Shown piece after piece: positions 15,434-28,972 of a DNA stretch of 64,000 bases. Source of the DNA: Natrarchaeobius chitinivorans (GTDB lineage: Archaea; Halobacteriota; Halobacteria; Halobacteriales; Natrialbaceae); contig NZ_REGA01000015.1 of NCBI RefSeq assembly GCF_003841505.1, forward strand, positions 1 through 64,000, read 5' to 3'. The position numbers and the translations under genes were made by a program. Position 1 is the first letter of the stretch. Each line of letters starts with the position of its first letter. The notes below the pieces were generated by a model, which saw only the letters and a list, made by a program, of their open reading frames with translations, made no database searches and was not told where the DNA came from.

Positions 15434-17383
15434 TCAACTGCCGTGGCGCTGAAACAGCGGAGCGTCCGATCCGCTCGAGAGCTCCTCTGGCGGGAGCTGG
15501 TCGGATCGCTCGCTCGCACTCGCGAGATAAATTGCGCTGTTGATCAGGCCGATGTGACTGAACGCCTGCGGGAAGTTTCCGAGAAACTCGCCGGTTTCCG
15601 CGTGGATCATCTCCGAGAGCAAGCCGATCGAGGAGGTGTGCCCGACGAGAGTCTCGAAGAGGTCCTCGGCCTCGTCCAATCGATCGGAGAGCACCAGTGC
15701 GTCGACCAGCCAGAACGAACAGATGAGGAAACCGCCGGGTTCTCGCGGACGAGCAGGGCTGTTGGCGAACCGAAACACGAGGCCGTCCTCGGTGGTCAGT
15801 TCCTCGAGGAGGGTGTCGATCGTGTTCTGTACCCGCTCGTCGTCGGCCGGCAGGAAGTCGTACAGCGGGATCAACAGGGCCGTCGCGTCGAGCGCTTCGT
15901 CGGCACCGAAGAACTGGACGAAACTCCCCAGTTCCTCGTCGTAACCGCGGTCTTCGATCGCGTTCCTGATCGCCTCGCGTTCGTCTTCCCACCGATCGAC
16001 GGGCGCGTCGCGATCGTACTCCTCGGCCAGGCGGAGCGCTCGATCGAGCGCGACCCAACACAGCAGTTTGGAGTGAACGAAGTGTTCGTGTAAGTCACGA
16101 AACTCCCATATGCTCTTGTCCTTTTCGTCCCAGTGGTCACAAACGTACTCGGCGAGCGCGTGGACCGACTCCCAGTCGTACTCGGAGAGACCGTTTTCGT
16201 ATCGGATCGTCTCGTAGATGCCCTGGACGATCGTCCCGTAGATGTCGAGTTGCTCCTGGGTCGCCGCGGCGTTTCCGATCCGGACCGGCGTCGAGTCCCG
16301 ATATCCGGAGAGATTGTCGAGGGTCTCCTCGCCGATCTCCGCCTCGCCGTGGAGCCCGTACAGCGGCTGGATTTCGCCGGGGTTCTCGTGTCCGATCTCT
16401 CGGAACCACTCGAAGTATCGGTGGGCCTCGTCGGACTGTCCCACGCTGTGAAGCGCCTGGATGGTGAATTTGGCGTCGCGGATCCAGTTGTAGCGGTAGT
16501 CCCAGTTGAGCTCGCCGCCGATCTCTTCGGGAAGCGACGCCGTCGGCGCGGCCGGAATCGACCCGGTTTCGTCGTGAATCAGGAGCTTGAGGACGAGCGC
16601 GGAGCGAACGAGCACGTCCTGCCACTCGTCCTCGAAGTCGAAGAGATCCGTCGCCGATTCCTCGCAGGTGTCGAGCCACGTCCGCCAGTAGTCGATCGTT
16701 CCCTGGAGTACCTTCTCGTACTCGTCGTCGGAGCGGTAGTCCGGCGCGCCGTACTGGAGACAGAACCAGCGTGTCTCGTCCTCCTCGATCGTCGCGGTGG
16801 CGGTCGCAGTCGCGTCGTCGACGTCGAAATCGACGTCGGTGTGGAGGTAGAGTCGCTCGACGTCGCGGTCGTGTTCGTCCTCGGGCTCGGCGTCGCGTTC
16901 GTCCGTTTCATCGTCCCCGAGCGCGTCGCGCTCGGTCGCGATTACGTCTCCGTCGTCGTCGATTTCGATGGCGGTCGTCGCCCGCGCGTAGTCGAAGCGC
17001 GGCTCGAAGACGACGTCCAGCTCGACGGTCCCCGAGACGCCCTCGAGTTTGCGGTAGACCGCTTGCTGAAATCGTTCGTCCGGCGCTTCACCTTCGCGCA
17101 CCGGCATACAGTCCGTCACCGTCACGGCGCCGTCGTCCGTTTCGAACGTCGTCTGGAGAACGTTCGTTCGATCCACGTACTCGTGGTTCGACTCGTACTC
17201 GCTCGCGGGTTGGACGGCGAACCGACCGCCGTCCTCGGTGTCGAGGATCGCCGCGAAGACGCTCGGAGACTCGAGGTGCGGAAAGCTACACCAGTCTATC
17301 GAGCCGTTCCGGCCGATCAGGGCGCAGCGATCGTCGTTACCGATGATCCCGTAGTCGTCGATGGGGAGAAACTCCTCGTTCAT
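15434..17383 (-). CDS. Glycoside hydrolase family 15 glucoamylase-like enzyme
   Basis: 649 residues from the ATG at 17383 (M-N-E-E-F-L-P-I-D-D-Y-G-I-I-G), the normal start of this family; a longer frame upstream lacks conservation. The N-terminal beta domain has S-I-D-W-C-S-F-P. The catalytic alpha-barrel includes N-W-D-Y-R-Y-N-W-I-R-D and later G-G-F-L-I-C-S-F-W. GH15 enzymes release glucose or trehalose units; haloarchaeal members are intracellular and may process trehalose or oligosaccharides. There is no signal peptide. An Asp/Glu-rich insert lies at about residues 160-190. Confidence 0.9.
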   Translation of the reverse strand: MNEEFLPIDDYGIIGNDDRCALIGRNGSIDWCSFPHLESPSVFAAILDTEDGGRFAVQPASEYESNHEYVDRTNVLQTTFETDDGAVTVTDCMPVREGEAPDERFQQAVYRKLEGVSGTVELDVVFEPRFDYARATTAIEIDDDGDVIATERDALGDDETDERDAEPEDEHDRDVERLYLHTDVDFDVDDATATATATIEEDETRWFCLQYGAPDYRSDDEYEKVLQGTIDYWRTWLDTCEESATDLFDFEDEWQDVLVRSALVLKLLIHDETGSIPAAPTASLPEEIGGELNWDYRYNWIRDAKFTIQALHSVGQSDEAHRYFEWFREIGHENPGEIQPLYGLHGEAEIGEETLDNLSGYRDSTPVRIGNAAATQEQLDIYGTIVQGIYETIRYENGLSEYDWESVHALAEYVCDHWDEKDKSIWEFRDLHEHFVHSKLLCWVALDRALRLAEEYDRDAPVDRWEDEREAIRNAIEDRGYDEELGSFVQFFGADEALDATALLIPLYDFLPADDERVQNTIDTLLEELTTEDGLVFRFANSPARPREPGGFLICSFWLVDALVLSDRLDEAEDLFETLVGHTSSIGLLSEMIHAETGEFLGNFPQAFSHIGLINSAIYLASASERSDQLPPEELSSGSDAPLFQRHGS

Positions 17384-17772
17384 TCGATCCGAATGTACTG
17401 CTGTACCGCGGCTCGTTTTCGAACGGTGCGACGTTGTTCGAATTTCACCCGTACCGGGAAAAGTGTGGTTTATGGCCGCCTGAACTGTTTGGTATTCGGA
17501 TAGTTGCGTGTCGGTTTCACTCGGGGGTTCCGGAGTCACGACTCGCGATGGCACGATTCGCGAAACACGCCGAGGGATGCGGAGGGATCCGGTGAAGCGA
17601 CCGCCACTTCTCCGAGTCCGCTCGGCGGCTGGTATCATGCATGCGCAACCTGTACAACTAAGGTTCTTTTTCCGGTGTATTTGCCCGTGCTCTCGTCGCG
17701 TGGTCGATCGGTCGAGACTCTTCTCGGGTCTCGAGCTACGATGCGGGAGATTGCGCTGACGCTACTTCGCTC
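17384..17772. other. Divergent intergenic region, glucoamylase and oxidoreductase
   Basis: No gene is supported in these 389 bases. The region should hold promoters for both divergent genes, but I cannot identify either with confidence. A T-rich stretch (GGTTCTTTTTCCGG) lies near 17660-17675. Confidence 0.35.
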
Positions 17773-18732
17773 ATGACAGACATTGGATATCACGCCTCAC
17801 ACGAGCAGTTCGCACCGAGTGCCCTCCTCGAGTGGGTCCAACGCGCGGACGAGGTGGGGTTCGATCACGCGCTCGCGTCGGATCATTTCCACCCCTGGAG
17901 CGAGCAACAGGGCGAGTCGGGGTTCGTCTGGTCCTGGCTCGGATCGGCGATGGAGGCGACCGAGATGACGTTCGGGACGGTCAACGCTCCCGGCTACCGG
18001 TACCATCCAGCAGTCATCGCCCAGGGTGTAGCGACGCTAAGAGAGATGTACCCCGAGCGGTTCTGGCTCGCCGTCGGGAGCGGCCAGCTACTCAACGAAG
18101 GCATTACGGGCACGAACTGGCCCGTCAAAGACGAACGGAACGCCCGCCTCGAGGAATGTGGCGAACTAATGCGGCGACTCTGGGACGGCGAGGAGGTGAC
18201 CCATCACGGTCACGTCGAGGTCGAACGGGCGCAACTGTACTCCCGGCCGGAGACGCCGCCGCCGTTGATCGGCGCGGCACTCTCCGAGGAGACCGCGTCG
18301 TGGCTCGCAGAGTGGGCCGACGGCATGATCACGATCGCGACGCCGGACCACGAGGACGACGCCAGCCGCGTCGACGCGTTCCGGGAAAAGGCACCGGAGA
18401 AACCGGTTTATCTCAAGGCTCAACACTCCTACGACGACACGGACGAGGCCGCACTCGAGGGAGCGTACGAGCAGTGGCGTACCCAGTGCGTGCCGGGAAC
18501 GGTAACCCAGGAGCTTCGGACTCCCGAGGACTACGACGAACTCGGGGAACGAATCACTACAACCGACGTCGAGGAGAACGTCCGCGTTTCCTCGGATACC
18601 GAGGATCACGTCGAGTGGCTCGAATCTGACCTCGACCTCGACGTCGACAAGGTCTTCGTTCACAACGTCAACACGAACCAGACTGAGTTCATCGATGCGT
18701 TCGGGACGGACGTGTTGCCCGTCCTCGAGTGA
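17773..18732 (+). CDS. LLM-class flavin-dependent oxidoreductase (TIGR03885-like)
   Basis: 319 residues with a luciferase-like TIM barrel. Key segments are G-Y-H-A-S-H-E-Q-F-A-P-S near the start, A-S-D-H-F-H-P-W and A-V-G-S-G-Q-L-L-N-E, typical of a group annotated as non-F420 flavin or F420-dependent oxidoreductases. The substrate is unknown. The ATG at 17773 begins the conserved first strand. The gene stands alone, and an unusual 29-base tandem repeat lies directly after it. Confidence 0.85.
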   Translation: MTDIGYHASHEQFAPSALLEWVQRADEVGFDHALASDHFHPWSEQQGESGFVWSWLGSAMEATEMTFGTVNAPGYRYHPAVIAQGVATLREMYPERFWLAVGSGQLLNEGITGTNWPVKDERNARLEECGELMRRLWDGEEVTHHGHVEVERAQLYSRPETPPPLIGAALSEETASWLAEWADGMITIATPDHEDDASRVDAFREKAPEKPVYLKAQHSYDDTDEAALEGAYEQWRTQCVPGTVTQELRTPEDYDELGERITTTDVEENVRVSSDTEDHVEWLESDLDLDVDKVFVHNVNTNQTEFIDAFGTDVLPVLE

Positions 18733-18764
18733 CCCGTCGGACACCACTCGTTCTGGTCACCGTT

Positions 18765-18921
18765 CGCTCGCTTGTGACCCCCTGTGATCTCGAACGCCGC
18801 TTGCAACCCCCTGTGATCTCGAACGCCGCTTGCAACCCCCTGTGATCTCGAACGCCGCTTGCAACCCCCTGTGATCTCGAGCGTCGCTTGCGGACGCTCT
18901 GTAATCACGAATGTCGTTTCT
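18765..18921. repeat. Tandem repeat, 29-base unit, four good copies plus degenerate ends
   Basis: The unit contains CCTGTGATCTCGAACGCCGC; copies begin at 18781, 18810, 18839 and 18868 with exact 29-base spacing and almost no differences, then a degenerate fifth near 18898 and a partial one before 18781. Units abut with no spacers. The 29-base period is not a multiple of three, so the repeat does not encode a peptide repeat in one frame. It lies between two plus-strand genes and may be a satellite or protein-binding array. Confidence 0.85.
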
Positions 18922-18983
18922 CGACGACGTACACGCGAATTTTCACGGGGATTGAAGTCGGCCCCTCCCCACCACCGAGCGGG

Positions 18984-19136
18984 GTGATTGCCTTGCGCGA
19001 CCACAATCGCGTTGTGGCCGTGTGTCGTCGCTGCGACGCCGCGTATGCAGCGAAAGAACTTGCAGATGGCAGTATCCGCCCTATTGGAACACACTGCTGT
19101 TCCTGTGGGTCGAACCAGTTCCGGGCGTTCCAGTGA
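18984..19136 (+). CDS. Small zinc-ribbon-like protein
   Basis: 50 residues from a GTG at 18984, or slightly fewer from the TTG at 18993. The order is C-R-R-C, then about 20 residues later H-C-C-S-C, a four-Cys zinc-ribbon pattern as in many short haloarchaeal proteins. The function is unknown. It is the only coding-like frame between the tandem repeat and the regulator at 19328, about 190 bases ahead of it on the same strand. Confidence 0.55.
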   Translation: MIALRDHNRVVAVCRRCDAAYAAKELADGSIRPIGTHCCSCGSNQFRAFQ

Positions 19137-19327
19137 CTCGGTGCGCAGCCATCCGGTGCAGTCGCCCTTTTTACGCGGGACCCAGACCGGTCGCAACCAT
19201 ACCGGAACCGACCGATAGCAGTCCGTATCAGGCCTCGAGCAGCCGAGAGTTCGGCCCACCCGGTGTCGAACGGTGCCACAACCCGACGAAAGACACGCAT
19301 TTGGCGCGTGAGTCCGTACTCCCGCTG

Positions 19328-20074
19328 ATGAGAGAATTCGTCTTCGCCCTCGAATACGAACCGGGAACGAACCCGGTCGCCGACGTCCTCGCGGCATATC
19401 CCGAGACGTCGATTCGGTCGCTCTCGTGTCACGTCAGCCGGGATAGCCTCTGGCGTGTCGATCACGCGAACGGTCCCGACGAGGCTCTCGAGGCGCTCGA
19501 GCGGGCTTACGAGAACGCCGACTACTTCGCCGATTGTCTCGTCAAGGACGACTGCGGTGCCGACTGCGAGGTCCAGGTACTCGATCGATCGACCGACACG
19601 CTGGTCGTCTACACCTACTGGGAGCGGACGGACGCTTGTACGTCGGTTCCCCACGTGGCCCTCGAGCACCTCGGTGAGGGGTTGCTGTTCGAGACCTACC
19701 GCGAGGGACGGCGCTACCGGTGGCGAATCGTCCTCGGAAACGGCACACCGATCCACGACTTTTTCGACGCACTGAGCGACGAGGTCGGCGAGTGCACGGG
19801 CATGGAGATGCTTCGACTGACGGAACTCGACCCCGAACGAACCGGCGTCTCGCCGGAGGAGACGCTTCCCGACGAACAACGCGACGCGCTCGAGGCCGCG
19901 GTCGAACACGGCTATTACGAGACACCGCGGCGAATCGATCTCTCGGAACTCGCCGACCGCCTCGACGTGCCGCGCTCGACCCTCTCGTATCGACTTCGAC
20001 GAGCGGAAGCGGCGCTCGCGACGGCCTTCGTCGACGAAGAGGAATCGATCGAACGGATCGCGGCGAACCTTTGA
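19328..20074 (+). CDS. Bacterio-opsin activator type HTH regulator, probably metal-responsive
   Basis: 248 residues. The C-terminal 60 residues form the HTH_10 domain (L-S-E-L-A-D-R-L-D-V-P-R-S-T-L-S-Y-R-L-R-R-A-E-A). The N-terminal part is a sensor-like domain with a cluster of Cys and His, including F-A-D-C-L-V-K-D-D-C-G-A-D-C, suited to metal binding. It lies directly upstream of a heavy-metal P-type ATPase with a dyad in between, so I infer it senses a soft metal and controls that pump. The ATG at 19328 is chosen because upstream sequence is not conserved-looking. Confidence 0.8.
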   Translation: MREFVFALEYEPGTNPVADVLAAYPETSIRSLSCHVSRDSLWRVDHANGPDEALEALERAYENADYFADCLVKDDCGADCEVQVLDRSTDTLVVYTYWERTDACTSVPHVALEHLGEGLLFETYREGRRYRWRIVLGNGTPIHDFFDALSDEVGECTGMEMLRLTELDPERTGVSPEETLPDEQRDALEAAVEHGYYETPRRIDLSELADRLDVPRSTLSYRLRRAEAALATAFVDEEESIERIAANL

Positions 20075-20096
20075 GACTGATTGCTGTACCTGTGTG

Positions 20097-20132
20097 CCGG
20101 AGCGGCCGCGCCATGGCACCCGGTCGCTCCGG
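20097..20132 (+). terminator. Hairpin after the HTH_10 regulator gene
   Basis: An eight-base perfect stem (CCGGAGCG/CGCTCCGG) with a 20-base loop begins 22 bases after the regulator's stop. No T-run follows, so termination is only a possibility. Confidence 0.4.
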
Positions 20133-20220
20133 TATTGGCGTGCAGTAAGCCGTATTAAACGGAGTGGTGTCGACCGTTAGCGGCGTCATCACGACCGATT
20201 CGGCCCAGACCAGCGACTGA

Positions 20221-20236
20221 TTTGGCACACGCCAAA
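20221..20236. promoter_or_regulatory. Inverted repeat upstream of the metal ATPase, candidate operator
   Basis: TTTGGC-ACAC-GCCAAA is a perfect six-base dyad 36 bases ahead of the ATPase ATG. Its right half runs into an AT-rich TATA-like stretch (CCAAATAAC). A regulator bound here could block or recruit the transcription machinery. The adjacent HTH_10 protein is the natural candidate. Confidence 0.55.
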
Positions 20237-20272
20237 TAACTCGTATGGGAACGTATCGACTAGAGTCCGGTG

Positions 20273-22882
<2,610 letters not shown>

Positions 22883-22988
22883 GCGGTCCCCACGCCGGTT
22901 GGCGATCGGACGCGTTCGAGTCGCGTTTCTCGAGAGAGGAATCGGTCGCTCACGAACGCGTTTCGACGTCCGGTGTGAGATTGGAGAC

Positions 22989-23525
22989 TCACGAACGGAT
23001 TCGCCCGATCACCCGCCGAATCGGCTCGAGGCCCGGGCGGCCGTCGTGCCACCAGAGCGCGACGCCGCCGACGAGGATCACGGCCTCGAGCCACAGCGTC
23101 GTCACCTCGACGCCGGCGACGGCTCCGAGCGTCTTCACGCCGGAGTACTCGGGCATCGGCGTGATCGGCCAGAACAGGAAGCCGAGTTCGTGGTAGTCGC
23201 CCGAGAGCACGTGCCACGGGACGTCGGTCGCGACGTGCGAGAGGTAGCCGATAGCGAACGCGACGCCGAGGAGTTCCCGTCCTCGAGCGCGGGTGACCAC
23301 CCAGACCGCGAGGACGAGCGGGATCGCGAACAACAGCGAGTGCCCGACCGTTCGGGTGACCTCGACGACCCCCGCGGCGGCCAACGACTGGTCGAGCAGA
23401 TCCGGCAGCGCTGCGCCGAAAATCGCGACGAGTGCGGGCAACTCGGCGGGTGACGTACCCCGAGTTGCCCGCGTGTAGCCTGCATAACAGAGGTAGCCGA
23501 CGGCGAGGTGGACCACCGGTTGCAT
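22989..23525 (-). CDS. Membrane-bound YdjM/DUF457-type metal-dependent hydrolase
   Basis: 178 residues with about four membrane helices. It starts V-V-H-L-A-V-G-Y-L, then F-G-A-A-L-P-D-L-L-D and V-G-H-S-L-L-F-A and Y-L-S-H-V-A-T-D-V. These His and Asp positions are the putative metal ligands of the YdjM-like inner-membrane hydrolase family. The substrate is unknown. It is divergent from a small membrane protein gene at 23558, with only about 30 bases between the starts, so both promoters must overlap the neighbouring coding sequence or the genes are weakly expressed. Confidence 0.8.
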   Translation of the reverse strand: MQPVVHLAVGYLCYAGYTRATRGTSPAELPALVAIFGAALPDLLDQSLAAAGVVEVTRTVGHSLLFAIPLVLAVWVVTRARGRELLGVAFAIGYLSHVATDVPWHVLSGDYHELGFLFWPITPMPEYSGVKTLGAVAGVEVTTLWLEAVILVGGVALWWHDGRPGLEPIRRVIGRIRS

Positions 23526-23557
23526 TCACGCCCGCTACGCGGTCCGTCGAAAAAGGC

Positions 23558-24115
23558 GTGACGACGGTCCCGACGCCCCAGCGGGTCCGCGACCGGTTCG
23601 GAACGAAAATCCATTTGTTCCATTATGTTCTCGAGGAACGTACGTCCCCGAAATCACTCGCCCCGGCCGCAATCGTCGCCCTCCTCGCGGGCGCTACGGA
23701 GGCGTTCGTCCGACACGCGACCGTTCTCGGAATCGAGGTGTTCGATCTCGGCGTCGAGGCGACCTCGCTGGTGGCACCCGGTGCGAACGCCGTTTCGTTG
23801 CTGGTCACGCCGATCGCCGTGTTCGCGGTCGGCTACCACTTCGCTCGAGCGGCCGACGACTATCGGGCGACCGCTTCCCTGGCGGCCGTCCTGTTTCTCG
23901 TCGCAGCCATCACCAGCGCCGCCGTACAGATCGGTCTCGGCCAGTACACCGCGAGTTCGTACGTCTCGGTCGGACACGGTGTCCTCGTCCACCTCGAGAC
24001 AGCAGTCTCGACCGGCCTCGCCGTGACGGTCGCCGGACTCGCGGGCGTCGGCACGCACCTGGCCCGAAACGGCCCGGCGCGGCCCGACTCGGCCTCGAGT
24101 ACAGGCGGCAGCTAA
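23558..24115 (+). CDS. Predicted four-helix membrane protein
   Basis: 185 residues from the GTG at 23558. About four hydrophobic helices follow a charged N-terminal 40 residues. Ser, Ala and Gly are abundant, and the tail is hydrophilic. I recognise no family. Haloarchaeal composition and a long hydrophobic profile support a real gene. No function can be assigned. Confidence 0.65.
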   Translation: MTTVPTPQRVRDRFGTKIHLFHYVLEERTSPKSLAPAAIVALLAGATEAFVRHATVLGIEVFDLGVEATSLVAPGANAVSLLVTPIAVFAVGYHFARAADDYRATASLAAVLFLVAAITSAAVQIGLGQYTASSYVSVGHGVLVHLETAVSTGLAVTVAGLAGVGTHLARNGPARPDSASSTGGS

Positions 24116-24193
24116 TACCGGCTGTTCCGAGTCGTTACCGGTCGATCGTAACACGGCGGGCAATCGATCGACGATCAGTTATCGCCGACCACA

Positions 24194-24802
24194 TCAGGCC
24201 TCGTACTCGGCCCAGACGTACCGCGTCGCGAGGCTCCGGTACGGTCGCCACGGCTCGGCGATCTCGCGCATCTCCGCTCGAGTCAACTCCTCGCCGTCGG
24301 CGTACAGTGTCTCGATGCCCCGACGAACCGCGAGGTCGCCGAGGGGGAGCACGTCGGGACGCTGGAGGACGAACACGAGGTACATTCGGGCGGTCCACGC
24401 GCCGACGCCCGTTATCTCCGTGAGCTCGTCGATCACCTCCTCGTTCGTGTGCCCGGCCAACCCCTCCCGCGTGAGGTCGCGTTCCCGGAACGCTCGCGCG
24501 GCGTTTTTCACGTAGTCGGCTTTCGTTCGCGAGAGGCCGGCTTCGAGTAACTCCTCCCGTGGAGCTGCGAGGACGGCCTCGGGAGTAACGGTTCCCTCGA
24601 GGACCTCGAACACCCGCTCGCGGACCGCCGCCGCGCTCGCCGTCGACAGCTGCTGGTTGATGATCGAGACGCACAAGCGCTCGTACTCGTCGACGTCCGG
24701 ATCGAGCGGGTGAGGTTCGCGTCGATCGACGACCGCCGCCATCACGGGATCGGCCCGGAGGACTGATTCGGGATCGGTATCGGCAGTAGGATCGACCGTC
24801 AT
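24194..24802 (-). CDS. DNA-3-methyladenine glycosylase II-like (AlkA/HhH-GPD)
   Basis: 202 residues. The helix-hairpin-helix is I-T-G-V-G-A-W-T-A-R-M-Y-L, followed by L-P-L-G-D-L-A-V-R-R-G, whose Asp is the expected catalytic residue. The N-terminal part has C-V-S-I-I-N-Q-Q-L-S, also typical. The enzyme removes alkylated bases for repair. It lacks the N-terminal extra domain of E. coli AlkA and has the length of shorter archaeal members. It lies tail-on to the membrane protein gene. Confidence 0.88.
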   Translation of the reverse strand: MTVDPTADTDPESVLRADPVMAAVVDRREPHPLDPDVDEYERLCVSIINQQLSTASAAAVRERVFEVLEGTVTPEAVLAAPREELLEAGLSRTKADYVKNAARAFRERDLTREGLAGHTNEEVIDELTEITGVGAWTARMYLVFVLQRPDVLPLGDLAVRRGIETLYADGEELTRAEMREIAEPWRPYRSLATRYVWAEYEA

Positions 24803-24946
24803 TCGCGTTCGACGGTGAGTTGGCTCGAGCGAATAAAAGCGCGTTGCTCGCGGTACGTGACAGGCCGGAGCGGACGCGTCGTCCCGGTCAGTTCCGGTGT
24901 TCGACCGGGGGATGTGATCCGCGACGACCGACCACCGGCGCGAACG

Positions 24947-27166
<2,220 letters not shown>

Positions 27167-27366
27167 CTAACTCGGTAACGAAGTCTCCGAATGAAGAAAA
27201 ACTTTCTTTCGGATCAGTGAATTTTCTGCCGGCAAGAAAGATCGATCGGACGAACGATGGAAATCGGGACTCTCACGCATGCGAACGTCGCGTCACCCTC
27301 GGCGAGGCCAGTTCGAGGCGAAATCAAAGTTGCTATGTCCCCCTCGAACCGTGTAGTGTACATAGA

Positions 27367-28146
27367 ATGGTACGTGCCAGCGTCATTGGGTGTGGAAACA
27401 TGGGGAGTGCCCTCGTACGGGGCCTCTCGAGAACCGGGAATCACACGGTGATCGCGTGTGACGTCGACCCGGACGCTCTCGAGTCGGTAGCCGAAGACTG
27501 TGCGGAAACGACGACGGATCCGGCGGCGGCGGCGGCCGACGCCGACATCGTCTTCGTCGCGGTCAAGCCGGGCCTGGTCGTCGACGTCGTCAGCGAACTC
27601 GATCTCTCGCCGGAACAGACGCTCGTCTCTATCGCAGCCGGCGTTCCCACGACCGTCCTCGAGGAGTATACGGACGCGACGCTCGTCCGGATCATGCCGA
27701 ATCTCGCCGCCGAAACGGGCAACATGGCGGCGGCCGCGACCGGAGCCGACATTCCCGACGACGTCGAGGCGGCCCTCGACGACGTCGGGGAGTTCGTCGA
27801 AGTGGACGAGGCCCAGATGGATATCGCGACGGCGGTCAACGGAAGCGGCCCCGCGTTCGTCTTCTATCTGATCGGCGCGATGAAAGACGCTGGCGTGGAC
27901 GCGGGCCTCGAACCGGAGGACGCCGAGGTCCTCGCCGCACAGACGTTCAAAGGGGCCGCGGAGACGGTTCTGCGCTCGGACGCGAGTATCGACGAACTGA
28001 TCGACGCGGTCTGTTCGCCGAAGGGAACGACGATCGAGGGAATGGAGGTCCTCTGGGACAGCACGGTCGGGGAAACGGTCGGCGAAGCCGTGACAGCGGC
28101 CGAAACGCGCTCTGCGGAGTTAAGACGGGAGTTCGACGATGAATGA
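27367..28146 (+). CDS. proC: Pyrroline-5-carboxylate reductase
   Basis: 259 residues from the ATG at 27367. A Rossmann start ([11 protein letters not shown]) binds NAD(P)H. The family signature lies in the C-terminal half: [17 protein letters not shown] and [10 protein letters not shown]. It reduces pyrroline-5-carboxylate to proline, the last biosynthetic step. It is the first gene of a proCBA operon with overlapping coding ends. An upstream in-frame extension crosses intergenic sequence and is rejected. Confidence 0.95.
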   Translation: MVRASVIGCGNMGSALVRGLSRTGNHTVIACDVDPDALESVAEDCAETTTDPAAAAADADIVFVAVKPGLVVDVVSELDLSPEQTLVSIAAGVPTTVLEEYTDATLVRIMPNLAAETGNMAAAATGADIPDDVEAALDDVGEFVEVDEAQMDIATAVNGSGPAFVFYLIGAMKDAGVDAGLEPEDAEVLAAQTFKGAAETVLRSDASIDELIDAVCSPKGTTIEGMEVLWDSTVGETVGEAVTAAETRSAELRREFDDE

Positions 28147-28972
28147 AACTGTCGAACTGAGCGTCCTCGAGGAGACCAGACAGCTCGCGGCCGACGCCGA
28201 CCGGGCCGTCGTCAAAGCCGGAACGAACTCGCTGACCGACGACGAATCGAATCTGGACGACGAGAAACTCGACAAACTCGTCGACGACGTCGTCGACCTG
28301 CTCGAACGGGAGACGGAAGTCATCCTCGTCTCCTCCGGTGCGGTCGGCGCTGGCAAGGGTCGCGTCGATTACTCCGCCGATACCGTCGAGGAGTCCCAGG
28401 CACTGTCGACCGTGGGGCAGTCTCATCTTATGCGCCGGTACACGGAGAGCTTCGAGCGCTACGACCGAAAGGTCGCCCAGGTCCTGCTCACCCAGAACGA
28501 CCTCGATAACCCCGATCGGTTCACGAACTTCAAGAACACGATCGAAACGCTACTCGAGTGGGACATCGTCCCGATCATCAACGAAAACGACGCGGTCGCG
28601 ACGGAGGAGATCCGGATCGGCGACAACGACATGCTGTCGTCGTCGGTCGCCATCGGCGTCGATAGCGACCTGCTGGTCACGCTCACCGACGTCGGCGGTG
28701 TCTATACGGGCAATCCGAAAGAAGATCCTGCCGCCGAGAAGATCGAGGCCGTCGGCCGCAACTACGACGAGGTGCGGGAGCTCGTCGAGGACAGCTCGAG
28801 CAGCCAGTTCGGGGGAATTCGGACGAAAGTCGACGGCGCACGGTCCGTCAGCGAACACGGTATTCCGGCGGTCATCGCCCGCTCGACCGAACCCGACGTC
28901 CTCGAGAAGATCGCTGCTGGGAAGAGGGTCGGGACCGTATTCGTCCCGACGAACGGTGTGATCGATGACTGA
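28139..28972 (+). CDS. proB: Glutamate 5-kinase
   Basis: 277 residues, an amino-acid-kinase fold without the C-terminal PUA domain of bacterial ProB, as in other archaeal forms. Motifs are [26 protein letters not shown] and L-T-D-V-G-G-V-Y-T. It phosphorylates glutamate at the first step of proline synthesis. Start and preceding stop overlap by eight bases, and the next gene overlaps its end by eight, so translation is probably coupled. Confidence 0.95.
   Translation: MNETVELSVLEETRQLAADADRAVVKAGTNSLTDDESNLDDEKLDKLVDDVVDLLERETEVILVSSGAVGAGKGRVDYSADTVEESQALSTVGQSHLMRRYTESFERYDRKVAQVLLTQNDLDNPDRFTNFKNTIETLLEWDIVPIINENDAVATEEIRIGDNDMLSSSVAIGVDSDLLVTLTDVGGVYTGNPKEDPAAEKIEAVGRNYDEVRELVEDSSSSQFGGIRTKVDGARSVSEHGIPAVIARSTEPDVLEKIAAGKRVGTVFVPTNGVIDD

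Noticed and set aside
15210-15452. 80-codon plus-strand frame overlapping the glucoamylase end
   Set aside because: It has no domain, overlaps the 3' end of a real gene, and lies in the rearranged area where chance frames are common. I could not exclude a small gene but do not support one.
18765-18921. Possible CRISPR array
   Set aside because: Repeat units abut directly with no spacers, and no cas genes are present in the window.
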